Assembly (NCBI GenBank): GCA_031394355.1
Contig: JANNSU010000059.1
Coordinates: 62,001 to 126,000, forward strand
Direction of reading: 5' to 3'
Length of the DNA stretch: 64,000 nucleotides
Origin: JAEUMY01 sp031394355
GTDB taxonomy: Bacteria; Pseudomonadota; Gammaproteobacteria; Burkholderiales; Usitatibacteraceae
Shown: positions 9,247-17,945 of the stretch, in pieces
Numbering within the stretch: position 1 is the first letter of the stretch
How the letters are laid out: every line of letters begins with the position of its first letter
Translations under genes and position numbers: made by a program
Notes under the pieces: generated by a model
The model's database searches: none
What the model saw: only the letters and a program-made list of their open reading frames with translations
What the model was told of the DNA's origin: nothing

Positions 9247-9363
9247 TGGGCGGCGATGCTTGTTCCGTCACGATCGGGTGGGCGTCTGCCTGGTAGGCGG
9301 GGTAGCTGCTTGCATGCTTTGCGCGGTCTGGTCACGATGTCCAATGCAGCCGGGACTTTGCAT

Positions 9364-9389
9364 GCGCGCCGGATTCTCTTATTGTGTCG
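9364..9389 (+). promoter_or_regulatory. Shared upstream element, copy 1
   Basis: The 26 bases are identical to 10809-10834, upstream of the paralogous gene, and end about 60 bases before this gene's start. TTATTGT near its 3' end could serve as a -10. A promoter or regulator site is inferred from its retention in front of both copies. Confidence 0.4.
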
Positions 9390-9449
9390 ATAGAGACACT
9401 GATTGCTACGATCCCGCCCACCTCCACTTGAGCCACCGACCACCAGCGC

Positions 9450-10559
9450 ATGCCCAACACCGATCTGGACAATGACGCCACCGTCGGCACCGCCGACAAC
9501 CCCCTGATCCGTCTGGCACAGGAAGCGGTGGATATCGCCTTGGCTGGCGATATCAAGCGAGGGCTCGCGCTGGCGCTGGATGCGAGCCGTCGCGCGCGAG
9601 AGGCGGGCGATGCGCGGGCGGAGCTGGAAGCGCTCAATGCGGCGGCGCGCTGCCACAGTCTGCGCAATGACGCCATCAATTCGCTCGCTGCCGGTATCGA
9701 CGCCGCAGCGCTGGCGCGTGCGCTCGATGATGGTGTCGCGCTGGGCCATGCCTTGTGCGCCATCGCGAACACGTCGTTCACGCTGCAACTCCTGGAAGAG
9801 TGCGAGGCGTTCGTGGTGCGCGCCATTGACGAAAGCCTGAAGCATGGTGACCACGACCTGGAGTGCCGTGCACGCCAGACCTACGGCGTGCTGCTGGGCG
9901 ATCTCAAGCGGTTTGACGACGCGCGCTCTCAGTTGCAGCTCGCGGTGGACGCCGCCCGCCTCGATGGTCGCCCAGCCCTGCTCCTTCGGGTGGAGGGCAA
10001 CCTGGCCGGCGTGTCACGCAAGGTCATGCGGGCCAAAGCCGATCTTGGCGAAAGGCAGAGCGTGCAAAGCGAGGGTGCCGCCGCGATCGCCGGTGCGTCG
10101 GCAGTGATCGAGCGCGCCCGCACGCAGCAGGTCCTGTCGCTGGAAATGACCATGACCGGTCTGATGGGCGAAGTGCATTGGCTGATGGGCGACATCGATC
10201 TCGGCATCGCCGAGACGTCGCATGCCATGGAGCTCGCCGAACGTTCGAAGCATCCCACCAACCTGCCGCCACTGGCCCTGCGGCTCGGCAGCATGTTGCG
10301 CGAGCGCGGACAGCTGGCGGAGGCGCTCCAGTCGTTGCAGCGCGGCCTCGCCGTCGCGGAGACGCTTCGTCCCACGTTCCGCATTGCCGAGCTGTGTGAA
10401 GCGCTTGCCGTGATCGAATCATTGCGCGGTGAAGCGGCTGCGGCGGACACATGGCGCGCACGCGCGGAGAAGGAACGCAGCCAGTTCGACTCAGGACGGT
10501 TGCTTGCGGCGGGCTTCCTCAAGCGGCTGCAGGCAGAACTGGCGGGTCCGGGCGCCTAG
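9450..10559 (+). CDS. Helical-repeat (TPR-like) protein, paralog 1
   Basis: This 369-residue all-alpha protein has repeated A/L-rich helix pairs consistent with TPR repeats, for example A-L-D-A-S-R-R-A-R-E-A-G-D and L-A-E-A-L-Q-S-L-Q-R-G-L. There is no signal peptide, membrane segment or catalytic motif, so a cytoplasmic scaffold or sensor is likely. It resembles the helical region found in front of GGDEF or cyclase domains, but no such domain is present. The next gene is a close paralog, most alike in C-H-S-L-R-N-D and T-F-R-I-A-E-L-C. Confidence 0.8.
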   Translation: MPNTDLDNDATVGTADNPLIRLAQEAVDIALAGDIKRGLALALDASRRAREAGDARAELEALNAAARCHSLRNDAINSLAAGIDAAALARALDDGVALGHALCAIANTSFTLQLLEECEAFVVRAIDESLKHGDHDLECRARQTYGVLLGDLKRFDDARSQLQLAVDAARLDGRPALLLRVEGNLAGVSRKVMRAKADLGERQSVQSEGAAAIAGASAVIERARTQQVLSLEMTMTGLMGEVHWLMGDIDLGIAETSHAMELAERSKHPTNLPPLALRLGSMLRERGQLAEALQSLQRGLAVAETLRPTFRIAELCEALAVIESLRGEAAAADTWRARAEKERSQFDSGRLLAAGFLKRLQAELAGPGA

Positions 10560-10876
10560 CAGTTTGTTGAATCGACATCGGGTGACCGAAGCGTGCTGAT
10601 TGCACGACAAGTCCCTCTCTTCCAAAGAGGGATTGAGGGAGACTTGCAGCGTTTCGCCCGGGCATTGGCCCAAGATCCCCCTCGGTTCCGCCTTTTCCAA
10701 AGGGTGAAGTACCGCCTGAAGCGCGCGCAGCGTGTGGGACATTGAAATCAGGCAGACGGCTGGCTTCCGCTGCAGTCGGATGACATCCCGCTTTCCCGTC
10801 CTATGCACGCGCGCCGGATTCTCTTATTGTGTCGGGAGGCGTTGCGCGTTCATCGGCAATAGCCCGACAAAAGAAC
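10560..10876. other. Intergenic region between the two paralogs
   Basis: It contains a CCCTCT/AGAGGG hairpin repeat (10612-10641, the same style as the repeats at 30.4 and 61.4 kb) and the second copy of the 26-bp shared element. Confidence 0.5.
10809..10834 (+). promoter_or_regulatory. Shared upstream element, copy 2
   Basis: Identical over 26 bases to 9364-9389; it ends 42 bases before the start of paralog 2. Confidence 0.4.
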
Positions 10877-11992
10877 ATGCCCAAACCCGACCTGGCTATT
10901 GGCGCGATCAAATCCGGCGCCGCAGAAGACGCCCTGAGCCGCCTGGCGCAGGACGCGGTCGATATCGCCTTGGCGGGAGACATCAAGCGCGGCCTTGCAA
11001 CCGCGCTGGAGGCCAGCCGGCGCGCGCGCGCGGCCGGCGACCGGCGTGCAGAGCTTGAGGCGCTGAACGCGGCTGCACGCTGCCACAGTCTGCGCAACGA
11101 TTCGATCAATGCACTCGCTGCCGGTATCGACGCAGCGACACTGGCGCGCGAGCTCAACGATGGCGTCGCGCTGGGCCATGCGCTCTGCGCCATCGTCAAC
11201 ACCGCTTTCACGTTGAAGCTGCTGCAGGAGTGCGAGCCGTTTCTGGAGCGGGCCATAGAGGAAGCGCTGAAGCATCGCAACGCCGACCTTGAGTCCCGGG
11301 CGCGCCAGGCCTACGGCGTGCTGCTGGGCGATCTGGACCGCTTTGACGAGGCGCGCACAGAATTGCAACGTGCGGTCGAGGCTGCACGGCGGGATGGTCA
11401 TGCGGGACTTCTGCTGCGGGTCGAGGGAAACCTGATCAACGTGGCACGCAAGATGGCCCGCGGGCATGCCGCACGCGGGGAAGCGGAGGCGCTCCACCGT
11501 GCGGGCGCGAAGGCACTCGCCGACGCCGCGGCATTGCTCGAGCGCGAGGGGGCGCAGGCGGTGCTATCGCTGAAGATGAACATGATGGGTCTGACCGGAG
11601 AGGTGCATGCCCTCTTGGGCGACGTTGATCTCGGTATCAGTGAACTGGAGACGGCCATGGACATGGCCCGGAGCGGCCGCCAGCCGGCTACCCTGCCCCC
11701 CTTCGCGCTGATGCGGGCCAAGCTGCTGCGAGAACGCGGACGCCAGGCGGAGGCGGCCGATGTGCTGCAGCAGGGGCTCGATGCGGCGGACACGTTGCGG
11801 CCCACCTTCCGCATCGCCGAGCTTTGCGATGCCATGGCAGCCATTGAAATCGAACGCGAGGCGCCGACTGCGGCCGACACATGGCACGCGCGTGCCCGGC
11901 AGGAGCGGGAACAGTTCGAGTCCGGCCGACGGATGGCGGCGGGATTTCTGAAGCGATTGCAGGCGGACCTCGATTCGGCGTCCCGGACCTGA
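10877..11992 (+). CDS. Helical-repeat (TPR-like) protein, paralog 2
   Basis: This 371-residue protein is co-linear with the 9450 gene over its whole length, with matching starts (M-P-K-P-D-L / M-P-N-T-D-L) and ends (AAGFLKRLQA). The pair arose by tandem duplication that included the promoter-proximal element. ATG 10877 is chosen over the upstream start at 10829 because it matches paralog 1. Function unknown. Confidence 0.8.
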   Translation: MPKPDLAIGAIKSGAAEDALSRLAQDAVDIALAGDIKRGLATALEASRRARAAGDRRAELEALNAAARCHSLRNDSINALAAGIDAATLARELNDGVALGHALCAIVNTAFTLKLLQECEPFLERAIEEALKHRNADLESRARQAYGVLLGDLDRFDEARTELQRAVEAARRDGHAGLLLRVEGNLINVARKMARGHAARGEAEALHRAGAKALADAAALLEREGAQAVLSLKMNMMGLTGEVHALLGDVDLGISELETAMDMARSGRQPATLPPFALMRAKLLRERGRQAEAADVLQQGLDAADTLRPTFRIAELCDAMAAIEIEREAPTAADTWHARARQEREQFESGRRMAAGFLKRLQADLDSASRT

Positions 11993-12072
11993 GAGGGATT
12001 GAGGGGGATTGAGAGGGATCAAGCGGCGCTGCGTGGATCTGCGCAGGTCTGCATGGCAGCTGCGTGAACGCT

Positions 12073-12084
12073 GCGAATATTCGC
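12073..12084. repeat. GCGAATATTCGC palindrome, perfect
   Basis: Between the convergent helical-repeat gene and kefC. Confidence 0.95.
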
Positions 12085-12112
12085 AACGGTGTGTCCGCCG
12101 TCACCTCCCCGG

Positions 12113-13954
12113 TTACGGATTCCGCGATGCGTCGGGCCCCGGCGTTGCGCCGTCATCCGCCGCATGCCACCCCTGCCCCGAATGCTCCGCATCGAATGCC
12201 TGACGGTCCCGCGTGAACTGTTCCTCCAGCTCCTGCCGTCCGGCCTTGGCGGCGGAGAGAAGCCGCGCCTCGTCGTCAAAGTGCGGGATGAGCGCATCCA
12301 TGGCGGCCACGTTGTGCAAGCGGAACTGATCGGCCAGCTCGCGCGCGCGGAAGCGATCCGCGCCCAATGCTTCCAGCGCATGGCGGCCCAGGCGCAGGGC
12401 GGATTCGAAGGTCTCGCGCTCGACCACCTCAACGCCACGCGCGCGGAGCGCCATGTAATGCGTCACATTGCGCGCCCGCGCGAGAATGCGAATATTCGGA
12501 AAGGATTCGCGCACCAAGTCCATAAGTGCCAGATTGGCGTCCGTGTCGTCGATGGCATTGATGAGCAGTTTCGCCTTGTCCGCCCCCGCAGCGTGCAGCA
12601 GATCCAGCCGGGTCGCGTCGCCATAGAACACCTGATAGCCGAAGCGTCGCAGCATCTCGATCTGGTCCGGGTCCTGGTCCAGCACCACCGGGCGGATGCC
12701 GTTGGCGATGAGCAGCCGCCCGATGATCTGGCCGAAGCGGCCGAAGCCCGCAATGATGACTTCACCGGTCTGGTCGATGGCATCAGCGTCGCGCTGTGCC
12801 TCGGCCTGACGCAAGAGCCAGCGGTCGTGGAGGATGAGCAAGAGCGGTGTCGTCGCCATCGAGAGCGCCACCGCGATAGTGAGGAGCCCGTTCCACTCGG
12901 CGGGAATGACCTGGCCCGACTTCGCCGCAGCGAGGACGACGAAAGCAAATTCGCCACCTTGCGACAGCAGCATCGCGAACAGCAAACGCTGGCGCGCGGT
13001 CACGCCGAGCAGCCGCGCCAGCAGCCACAGCGTGCCGATCTTCAGCACGAGCAGGCCGCCCAGAATGGCCAGCACCTTGCCCGGCGCCGAGGTGAGCAGT
13101 CCGAAATCGATGCTCATGCCGACGGAGATGAAGAAGAGCCCCAGCAGGAGACCCTTGAACGGCTCGATGTCGGTCTCCAGGGCGTGCCGGTATTCCGAGC
13201 CCGCCAGCAGCACACCGGCGAGGAAGGCACCCAACGCCATCGAAAGCCCCGCCTCGTTCATGAGTAGCGCGATGCCGATCACGAGCAGCAGCGCGAACGC
13301 CGTGAAGACTTCGCGCAGATGTGTGGCCGCGATGAGCCGCAGCGCGGGCCGCGTGAGATAACGGCCGATCACGACGACACCGGCAATGGCCGCGAAGGCG
13401 ATGGCGGCGCGCTGCCAGCCGGGCACGGTTGTCGCTGCCGCATCCGGCGCAGCAACGGCCAACAAAGGCACGATGGCCAGCAGGGGAATGGCGGCGATAT
13501 CCTGAAAGAGCAGCACGGCGAACGCGCTGCGCCCGGTTGGCGTGGCGGTGAAGTTGCGCTCATCCATCGTCGCCATCGCAATCGCGGTGGACGAGAGCGC
13601 CAGCGCGAACCCCGCGACAAAGGCTGCCTTCCAATCCAGCCCGGCAGCGAGGCCCGCCAGCATCAGCGCGCTGCCGGAGAGCGCCATTTGCGCCGCGCCG
13701 CCGCCGAATACATCCTTTTTCATCGAAAGCAGCCGCTGCGGCTCCAGCTCCAGGCCAATCACGAACAGCATCAGCACCACACCGAATTCGGAAAAATGCA
13801 GGATGGCTTCCACGTCGCTGATGAACTTGAGCCCCCACGGGCCGATGAGGGCGCCCGCGATGAGATAGCCCAGCACCGCACCGAGTCCGAAGCGCTTCGC
13901 CAGCGGCACGCAGATGACGGCGGCGGCCAGATAAATGGCGGCGTCAGTCAGCAT
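12113..13954 (-). CDS. kefC: Glutathione-regulated K+/H+ antiporter (KefC type)
   Basis: This 613-residue protein has an N-terminal Na+/H+-exchanger-type membrane domain of about 12 spans (MLTDAAIYLAAAVICVPLAKRFGLG, F-V-I-G-L-E-L, LLFQDIAAIP, FISVGMSIDF). A C-terminal RCK/TrkA-N domain (about 380-500) has the dinucleotide motif I-A-G-F-G-R-F-G-Q. KefC effluxes K+ and acidifies the cytoplasm during electrophile stress and is opened by glutathione adducts. kefF overlaps its start by 11 bases, as expected for this pair. A near-copy of the palindrome encodes N-I-R-I. Confidence 0.93.
   Translation of the reverse strand: MLTDAAIYLAAAVICVPLAKRFGLGAVLGYLIAGALIGPWGLKFISDVEAILHFSEFGVVLMLFVIGLELEPQRLLSMKKDVFGGGAAQMALSGSALMLAGLAAGLDWKAAFVAGFALALSSTAIAMATMDERNFTATPTGRSAFAVLLFQDIAAIPLLAIVPLLAVAAPDAAATTVPGWQRAAIAFAAIAGVVVIGRYLTRPALRLIAATHLREVFTAFALLLVIGIALLMNEAGLSMALGAFLAGVLLAGSEYRHALETDIEPFKGLLLGLFFISVGMSIDFGLLTSAPGKVLAILGGLLVLKIGTLWLLARLLGVTARQRLLFAMLLSQGGEFAFVVLAAAKSGQVIPAEWNGLLTIAVALSMATTPLLLILHDRWLLRQAEAQRDADAIDQTGEVIIAGFGRFGQIIGRLLIANGIRPVVLDQDPDQIEMLRRFGYQVFYGDATRLDLLHAAGADKAKLLINAIDDTDANLALMDLVRESFPNIRILARARNVTHYMALRARGVEVVERETFESALRLGRHALEALGADRFRARELADQFRLHNVAAMDALIPHFDDEARLLSAAKAGRQELEEQFTRDRQAFDAEHSGQGWHAADDGATPGPDASRNP
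12488..12499. repeat. GCGAATATTCGC palindrome, one mismatch
   Basis: GCGAATATTCGG inside kefC, core intact. Confidence 0.8.
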
Positions 13955-14492
13955 GGGTTGCCCCCTTTTCGCCCGACCATGCTGAAAGCCGCGTCGCGAA
14001 GGCAGCCGCGTGCGCGGCCAGCGTGGCATCGTCGATCACGTGGGCGCCGTGAACGATGAAGGGCGCCTCCCAATGCATGCGGCAATAGCGAACGGTCTGA
14101 TGCACCGGCGCGGCGAAGTGCTCGAACGATTGTTCATGCATGCCGTCCGGGGCATAGGCGGATTCGTCGCCGCCCGTGGTCGGCGCCCAGAGGAATGACT
14201 TGCCCACCAGCGCATCGCCGCCTTCGCCATAGGCGAATCCGCGCACCAGCACCTTGTCCATCCAGTGTTTGAAGAGGCCCGGCACGGCATACCAATACAC
14301 CGGATGCAGCGCCACGATCAGGGCAGCCTCACGCAGCAATGCCTGCTCGGCAGGCACGTTGATGTCGAAGTCGGGATAGTGGTCGTAGAGCGAATGGATG
14401 CGAATATTCGCGATGTCGCGTGCCGCATCAAGCAGCGCTCGGCCGGCGCGGGAGCGCGAGGGATAGGGGTGGGCGTTGAGGAGCAGGATCAC
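13944..14492 (-). CDS. kefF: KefF ancillary quinone oxidoreductase
   Basis: This 182-residue flavodoxin-like protein is closest to E. coli KefF. The start M/V-I-L-L-L-N-A-H-P-Y-P aligns with MILIIYAHPYP, and WYAVPGLFKHWMDKV, FAYGEGG and WAPTTGGDES match the KefF blocks. KefF binds FMN, reduces quinones and is needed for full KefC activity. GTG 14492 matches the KefF N-terminus exactly; an ATG at 14537 would add 15 residues and place a palindrome in frame. Another palindrome copy (14400) encodes A-N-I-R. Confidence 0.9.
   Translation of the reverse strand: MILLLNAHPYPSRSRAGRALLDAARDIANIRIHSLYDHYPDFDINVPAEQALLREAALIVALHPVYWYAVPGLFKHWMDKVLVRGFAYGEGGDALVGKSFLWAPTTGGDESAYAPDGMHEQSFEHFAAPVHQTVRYCRMHWEAPFIVHGAHVIDDATLAAHAAAFATRLSAWSGEKGATHAD
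14400..14411. repeat. GCGAATATTCGC palindrome, perfect
   Basis: Inside kefF, read as A-N-I-R. Confidence 0.95.
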
Positions 14493-14494
14493 TT

Positions 14495-14506
14495 GCGAAT
14501 ATTCGC
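14495..14506. repeat. GCGAATATTCGC palindrome, perfect
   Basis: Two bases upstream of the kefF GTG start, extended to TTGCGAATATTCGCA. Confidence 0.95.
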
Positions 14507-14765
14507 AGAAATCGGTTCCCGGTGGCTGCGCCAGCATAGCCGCATCGGCTGCTGAGGCGACTCCCCCACGCGGCGCAAGGCACGCTGTGTGTCGTCTGAC
14601 GGCCACCGCACAGAGCGCGTCGTGCCGCTGCAGTAGCCTGAACGGGCTGTAAACAGCGTTGTCAGTATCCGTAGCACGCGGGCGATCGTTGACATGCAAT
14701 GATGCCGGTCTGCAAACTGCCCCCGCGCAGACCGCCCTGCGGCGCGAACATCAAAAGGACTCATC

Positions 14766-15395
14766 ATGAAAGCGATCACCCTGGCAGCCTCGCTGCTCCT
14801 CCTCTCAGTACCCGCCATGGCCATCGAAGAACCTGAATTCAAAGTGATCCAGAAGCTGGAAGCCGTCGAGATCCGCGAATACAAACCGTTCCTGGTGGCT
14901 GAAATCCGGGTCGAAGCCGGGTTCGAGGACGCGGGCAACCTCGCGTTCCAGCCCCTGTTCAAATACATCTCCGGCAATAATCGCGGACAGCAGAAGATCG
15001 AAATGACCGCACCCGTGACCCAGGTGGCGGCGTCAGGCACCAAGATCGAGATGACCGCCCCGGTCACGCAACGCGGCGACGCGGATGGCAAGGCGCAGAT
15101 TGTCGGATTCGTCATGCCCGCGAGCTTCACCCCGGCCACGCTGCCCGAGCCGCTGGACCCCCGGGTCACCACGCGCCAGGTGCCGTCCGCCACCCGTGCC
15201 GTGATCCGCTATCGCGGCACATGGAGCCGTGAGCGTCACGACGACCATGAAAAGCAGCTGCGTGATGCGCTCGCCACGATGGGCTGGCGCGCTGTCGGCC
15301 CCGCCGTGTTCGCGCGGTACGACCCACCCATCATGCCGTGGTTCATGCGGCGCAATGAAATTCTGGTGGATGTCGTGAAAGTGGCAGCGGGCTAG
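14766..15395 (+). CDS. SOUL-family heme-binding protein, exported
   Basis: This 209-residue protein has a Sec signal peptide (M-K-A-I-T-L-A-A-S-L-L-L, cleavage near A-M-A) and then a SOUL/HEBP domain: EFKVIQKLEAVEIREYKPF, F-K-Y-I-S-G-N-N, KIEMTAPVTQ and the C-terminal W-F-M-R-R-N-E-I. KIEMTAPVTQ occurs twice within 30 residues, a local duplication. Family members bind heme or tetrapyrroles; the role in bacteria is poorly known. ATG 14766 follows AAAAGGA. Confidence 0.87.
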   Translation: MKAITLAASLLLLSVPAMAIEEPEFKVIQKLEAVEIREYKPFLVAEIRVEAGFEDAGNLAFQPLFKYISGNNRGQQKIEMTAPVTQVAASGTKIEMTAPVTQRGDADGKAQIVGFVMPASFTPATLPEPLDPRVTTRQVPSATRAVIRYRGTWSRERHDDHEKQLRDALATMGWRAVGPAVFARYDPPIMPWFMRRNEILVDVVKVAAG

Positions 15396-15708
15396 CGGAC
15401 ACAGGGCAGGATCCCTCATGGCACAACCTTGACGAATCGTGACGGCTCCAGCCCCCTCTCCCCCCTCTCCCCTTGTGGGAGAGGGTTGGGGAGAAACTGG
15501 CGTAGCGGGGTGACGTCATGGTTGGGCCCCCTCTCCCCTTGTGGGAGAGGGTTGGGGAGAGGGGTATCTCGGAATGGGTGCCACCCTCTCCCCTACCCCC
15601 TACCCCTGCCCCATCCAGGGAGAGGGGAGTACTGCTTAGGGTAGTGCCATGAGGCAGGATCCCAATCCCGCCGCACAGGCTGGATTGGGGGAGATCGAAG
15701 TGAGGATG
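15396..15708. repeat. Intergenic CCCTCTCCC / GGGAGAGGG repeat cluster
   Basis: Two near-identical hairpin units (about 15463-15494 and 15528-15560) read CCCTCTCCCCTTGTGGGAG then AGGGTTGGGGAGA, and a third degenerate one covers 15583-15629. The same family recurs at 55651-55689. No gene is supported between the SOUL gene and the convergent cNMP-binding gene. Confidence 0.75.
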
Positions 15709-16065
15709 CTAGAGCAGCTTGCCCAGCCGACGCAGGCGCTCGGCCATCCCGCGCATCACGTCCAGCGCAAAATCCGGCATCTCGCGCGTCATCTGGCGGA
15801 ACCGCATCTTGTCGATGGCGAGCAGCGTGCATTCCTCGCGCGCCACCGCCGTGGCGGAACGCGGCGCACCATCGATGAGCGACATCTCGCCAATGATGGC
15901 CCCCGGCGCCGCCGATTCCACGATCGTGCCGTTGATGCTGATGTCGATGCGGCCCGTGATCAGCACATACATGTCCATACCGGGCTCGCCCGTGTTGAAG
16001 AGTGTGTGGCCCACAGGCACCACTTTGAGGTCGGTCTGATACGGCAGCAGGTCTTCGAGGTTCAT
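15709..16065 (-). CDS. Single-domain cyclic-nucleotide-binding protein
   Basis: This 118-residue protein consists of one Crp-like cNMP-binding beta-roll (G-H-T-L-F-N-T-G-E-P-G, I-I-G-E-M-S-L-I-D-G-A-P-R-S-A-T-A) and a C-terminal helix. There is no HTH. The P-R-S-A-T-A phosphate-binding cassette is close to the canonical R-S-A. ATG 16065 follows GGGAG. It could sense cAMP or c-di-GMP, or act as a regulatory subunit. Confidence 0.85.
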   Translation of the reverse strand: MNLEDLLPYQTDLKVVPVGHTLFNTGEPGMDMYVLITGRIDISINGTIVESAAPGAIIGEMSLIDGAPRSATAVAREECTLLAIDKMRFRQMTREMPDFALDVMRGMAERLRRLGKLL

Positions 16066-16172
16066 GGTGTGACTCCCTGAATTGGCCGGCCGGACTGTGG
16101 TGTCGGCTCGGTGTGGAGAGTTTGGCAGATTTCGGGGGCGGGGTGAATCACCTGAAGATGGCGCTGGGTGGT

Positions 16173-16184
16173 GCGAATATTCGC
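16173..16184. repeat. GCGAATATTCGC palindrome, perfect
   Basis: Divergent intergenic region upstream of the 16248 gene. Confidence 0.95.
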
Positions 16185-16247
16185 CCTGGGTCGGCTCCGG
16201 CCATGACGGGTTGAACCAGCCCTGCGCTGCGGGCACACTGTGGGGCG

Positions 16248-16781
16248 ATGCAGCGAATTTCTGCGAATCCACAACGGCCGACTCCCGCTACTGGGCGAGA
16301 ATTGTTCAATTCCGACCTCAATCTCTTCAATTTCGTCATCTACCTCAACCGCCAGCTCATTTCTCGGGGCCGGCAAATGGAGTCTGTGCCGGAGCCGGAC
16401 TTCTCCATGATCACCGTGGGTGACCTCCCCATCGAGCCCATGCCGAACGGGTGGCTCAACTTCATCGACCTGCAAACCGCCATCGAGCTCTACACCCCCA
16501 TCTATCAGCTCTTCCTGACAGACAACGACTTCTGGCGTGCCACCAATTCACTGCAACTGGACGAGACCATCGCCCTCTACGCCAGCCGCATCCTCAATGA
16601 CCCCAGCCCGGCCCTGCTGGTGAACAACAAGCACCCGCTCATCAGCATGAGCACCCTGCGTGCCGGGTATCGGCTGGTGCTGCACGGCCTCGCCACAGAG
16701 ATGTTGCATGCGTTTCTCGTGACGAAGAAGCGGGAACAATCTGCAAGGCAACAGGAAGCCGCAGTGTCGCGGGCTGCTTAG
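16248..16781 (+). CDS. Hypothetical protein, 177 aa
   Basis: A soluble, mainly helical protein with no signal peptide. It contains F-N-S-D-L-N-L-F-N-F-V-I-Y-L-N-R and a leucine- and tyrosine-rich middle (ELYTPIYQLFLTDNDFW). I do not recognise the family. ATG 16248 has only a weak GGGG upstream; ATG 16377 is an alternative. It lies 50 bases before the small gene whose 3' end is repeated through the downstream array, so it may belong to that locus. Confidence 0.6.
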   Translation: MQRISANPQRPTPATGRELFNSDLNLFNFVIYLNRQLISRGRQMESVPEPDFSMITVGDLPIEPMPNGWLNFIDLQTAIELYTPIYQLFLTDNDFWRATNSLQLDETIALYASRILNDPSPALLVNNKHPLISMSTLRAGYRLVLHGLATEMLHAFLVTKKREQSARQQEAAVSRAA

Positions 16782-16796
16782 GCATACGACTTCATC

Positions 16797-16808
16797 GCGA
16801 ATATTCGC
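16797..16808. repeat. GCGAATATTCGC palindrome, perfect
   Basis: Between the 16248 gene and the small gene at 16832. Confidence 0.95.
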
Positions 16809-16831
16809 AAGCAAAGAACAGGAGCAACAAC

Positions 16832-17173
16832 ATGGCAACAGACAAGGATGGCAAGCAGGAATCGACAGCAGCAGGAAGCCGAACAGCGGTTGGCGTTCGC
16901 CTCATCGATTCGCCGACAGGGCAACCCGTGCTGGCCAACTACGCCAGCGCATCGCCAGCGAACGGACTGGTGCTGATCGACTTCGGCTTTTTGGAGCCCG
17001 CGATGTTGAACGCACTCGCCAAGGCGGCGAAGTCAGGCGGGAAGGTGCCGAAGGCGGTGCAGGGGAATCTCGGTGCGCGGGTGGCGTTGACGCCGGAGGC
17101 GGCGAGGGCGTTGATGCAGCAATTGGGGCGGATGATGGCGCCAAGTACTGCTGGCAAGAAGACGATCAACTGA
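16832..17173 (+). CDS. Small protein at the head of the cassette array (DUF3467-like)
   Basis: This 113-residue soluble protein contains V-L-A-N-Y-A-S-A-S then L-V-L-I-D-F-G-F-L, and a C-terminal block R-V-A-L-T-P-E-A-A-R-A-L-M-Q-Q-L-G-R-M-M. The A-N-Y / D-F-G / T-P-E-A-A layout recalls DUF3467 small proteins; this is a weak resemblance. Its last 40 or so codons recur as fragments at 19010, 21167 and 22675, each followed by a new downstream gene, so this is the only complete copy. ATG follows AGGAG. Confidence 0.75.
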   Translation: MATDKDGKQESTAAGSRTAVGVRLIDSPTGQPVLANYASASPANGLVLIDFGFLEPAMLNALAKAAKSGGKVPKAVQGNLGARVALTPEAARALMQQLGRMMAPSTAGKKTIN

Positions 17174-17175
17174 GT

Positions 17176-17186
17176 GCGAATATTCC
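17176..17186. repeat. GCGAATATTCGC palindrome, degenerate
   Basis: GCGAATATTCC, at the position that holds a perfect palindrome in the later copies of this repeat unit. Confidence 0.7.
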
Positions 17187-17216
17187 GATGTGCAGTGCTT
17201 TGGTGAGGGAATCAAG

Positions 17217-17378
17217 ATGAACGCTCTGGTTAGACGCTTAAAGGAATCTCGATTGGCCACTTCTATCACAACGATGACTCCCATTAAATGGTGTCTGACC
17301 CCATTTATTCCTGCCATTTATTCCCCTGGAAAATGGTGTCTGACCCCATTTATTCGTTTACACAGGAGGCTGGCATGA
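17217..17378 (+). pseudogene. Repeat-disrupted start of a secreted-protein gene
   Basis: This open frame starts M-N-A-L-V-R-R-L-K-E-S, like the signal-peptide region of the 21334 gene and the remnant at 19104. It then runs through two copies of the TGGTGTCTGACCCCA repeat and stops at TGA 17376-17378, overlapping the ATG of the next gene. It is probably a leftover 5' end, possibly acting as a leader peptide coupled to the 17375 gene. Confidence 0.5.
17287..17356 (+). repeat. Two forward copies of the array-bounding REP-like repeat
   Basis: Copies at 17287-17312 and 17332-17356 share the core TGGTGTCTGACCCCATTTA. Further forward copies are at 19173, 19333 and 21403; reverse-complement copies are at 21102, 21136 and 22644. 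Confidence 0.9.
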
Positions 17379-17944
17379 AGAGGCTGACATCACTCTTGCT
17401 GATTATGCACATGTCGATTTCAAGCAGTGGTTGCGCAACAACATTTCAGGAGATTCGGCGCTGGAAGGAAGAAGTGAAGTTCGCCGATGGGGCAGTTATC
17501 ACCTTTGATCGAGCAGAGTTCATCGGCAGGCGCATTCCCTTGGTAGAGCGCTCTGAAATTAGATTCACTACTTCCAATGGCATGCAGATACATTGGACAA
17601 GCTGCGCGCAGCCCTTTGCAGTTGACTGGCTTGATGAGGCACTTTATGTCCTTGCAATTGCAGAGTTTTCATTTTGTACAGCCGAACTAAGTACTCGTCA
17701 GGGCGGAGGATTCGCCGCGTGGAGAGTTACTTCTGAAGGAAGCAAACGGCTCAGGTTCGAGGACGTCCCGAGGAGGCTAATGCCGAATCTGGTCGTCGAT
17801 GGAGAGTTAGCCCAAAAGAAGGGCTTCATTCAAGTAGGCGCTAAGTTTGGCGAACTAAGGACTAGGGGGCAGATTAACTGGTGTGCAGAAGCTTGGAAAG
17901 CTGACGGCCTCTTGGACCAATGCAAGAGCAAGGAAGGGAATTGA
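17375..17944 (+). CDS. Lipoprotein, candidate immunity protein (cassette 1)
   Basis: This 189-residue protein has a lipoprotein signal (K-R-L-T-S-L-L-L then a Cys after I-S-S-S-G). The mature part starts F-Q-E-I-R-R-W-K-E-E-V-K-F-A-D-G and later has F-E-D-V-P-R-R-L-M-P-N-L. Both blocks match the cassette 2 lipoprotein (19264), so the two are homologous. It is followed after one base by a truncated lipase-like gene. Lipoprotein-plus-lipase pairs are typical of periplasmic effector/immunity pairs, so an immunity role is inferred. ATG follows AGGAGG. Confidence 0.75.
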   Translation: MKRLTSLLLIMHMSISSSGCATTFQEIRRWKEEVKFADGAVITFDRAEFIGRRIPLVERSEIRFTTSNGMQIHWTSCAQPFAVDWLDEALYVLAIAEFSFCTAELSTRQGGGFAAWRVTSEGSKRLRFEDVPRRLMPNLVVDGELAQKKGFIQVGAKFGELRTRGQINWCAEAWKADGLLDQCKSKEGN

Positions 17945-17945
17945 A

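Larger units (their letters stand above)
9136..9449. other. Divergent intergenic region
   Basis: It holds one palindrome (9235-9246) and the 26-bp element shared with the next paralog's upstream region (9364-9389). No gene is supported. Confidence 0.5.

Noticed and set aside
12089..13267. Long + strand frame opposite kefC
   Set aside because: His/Gln/Arg-rich shadow translation; KefC on the other strand is unambiguous.
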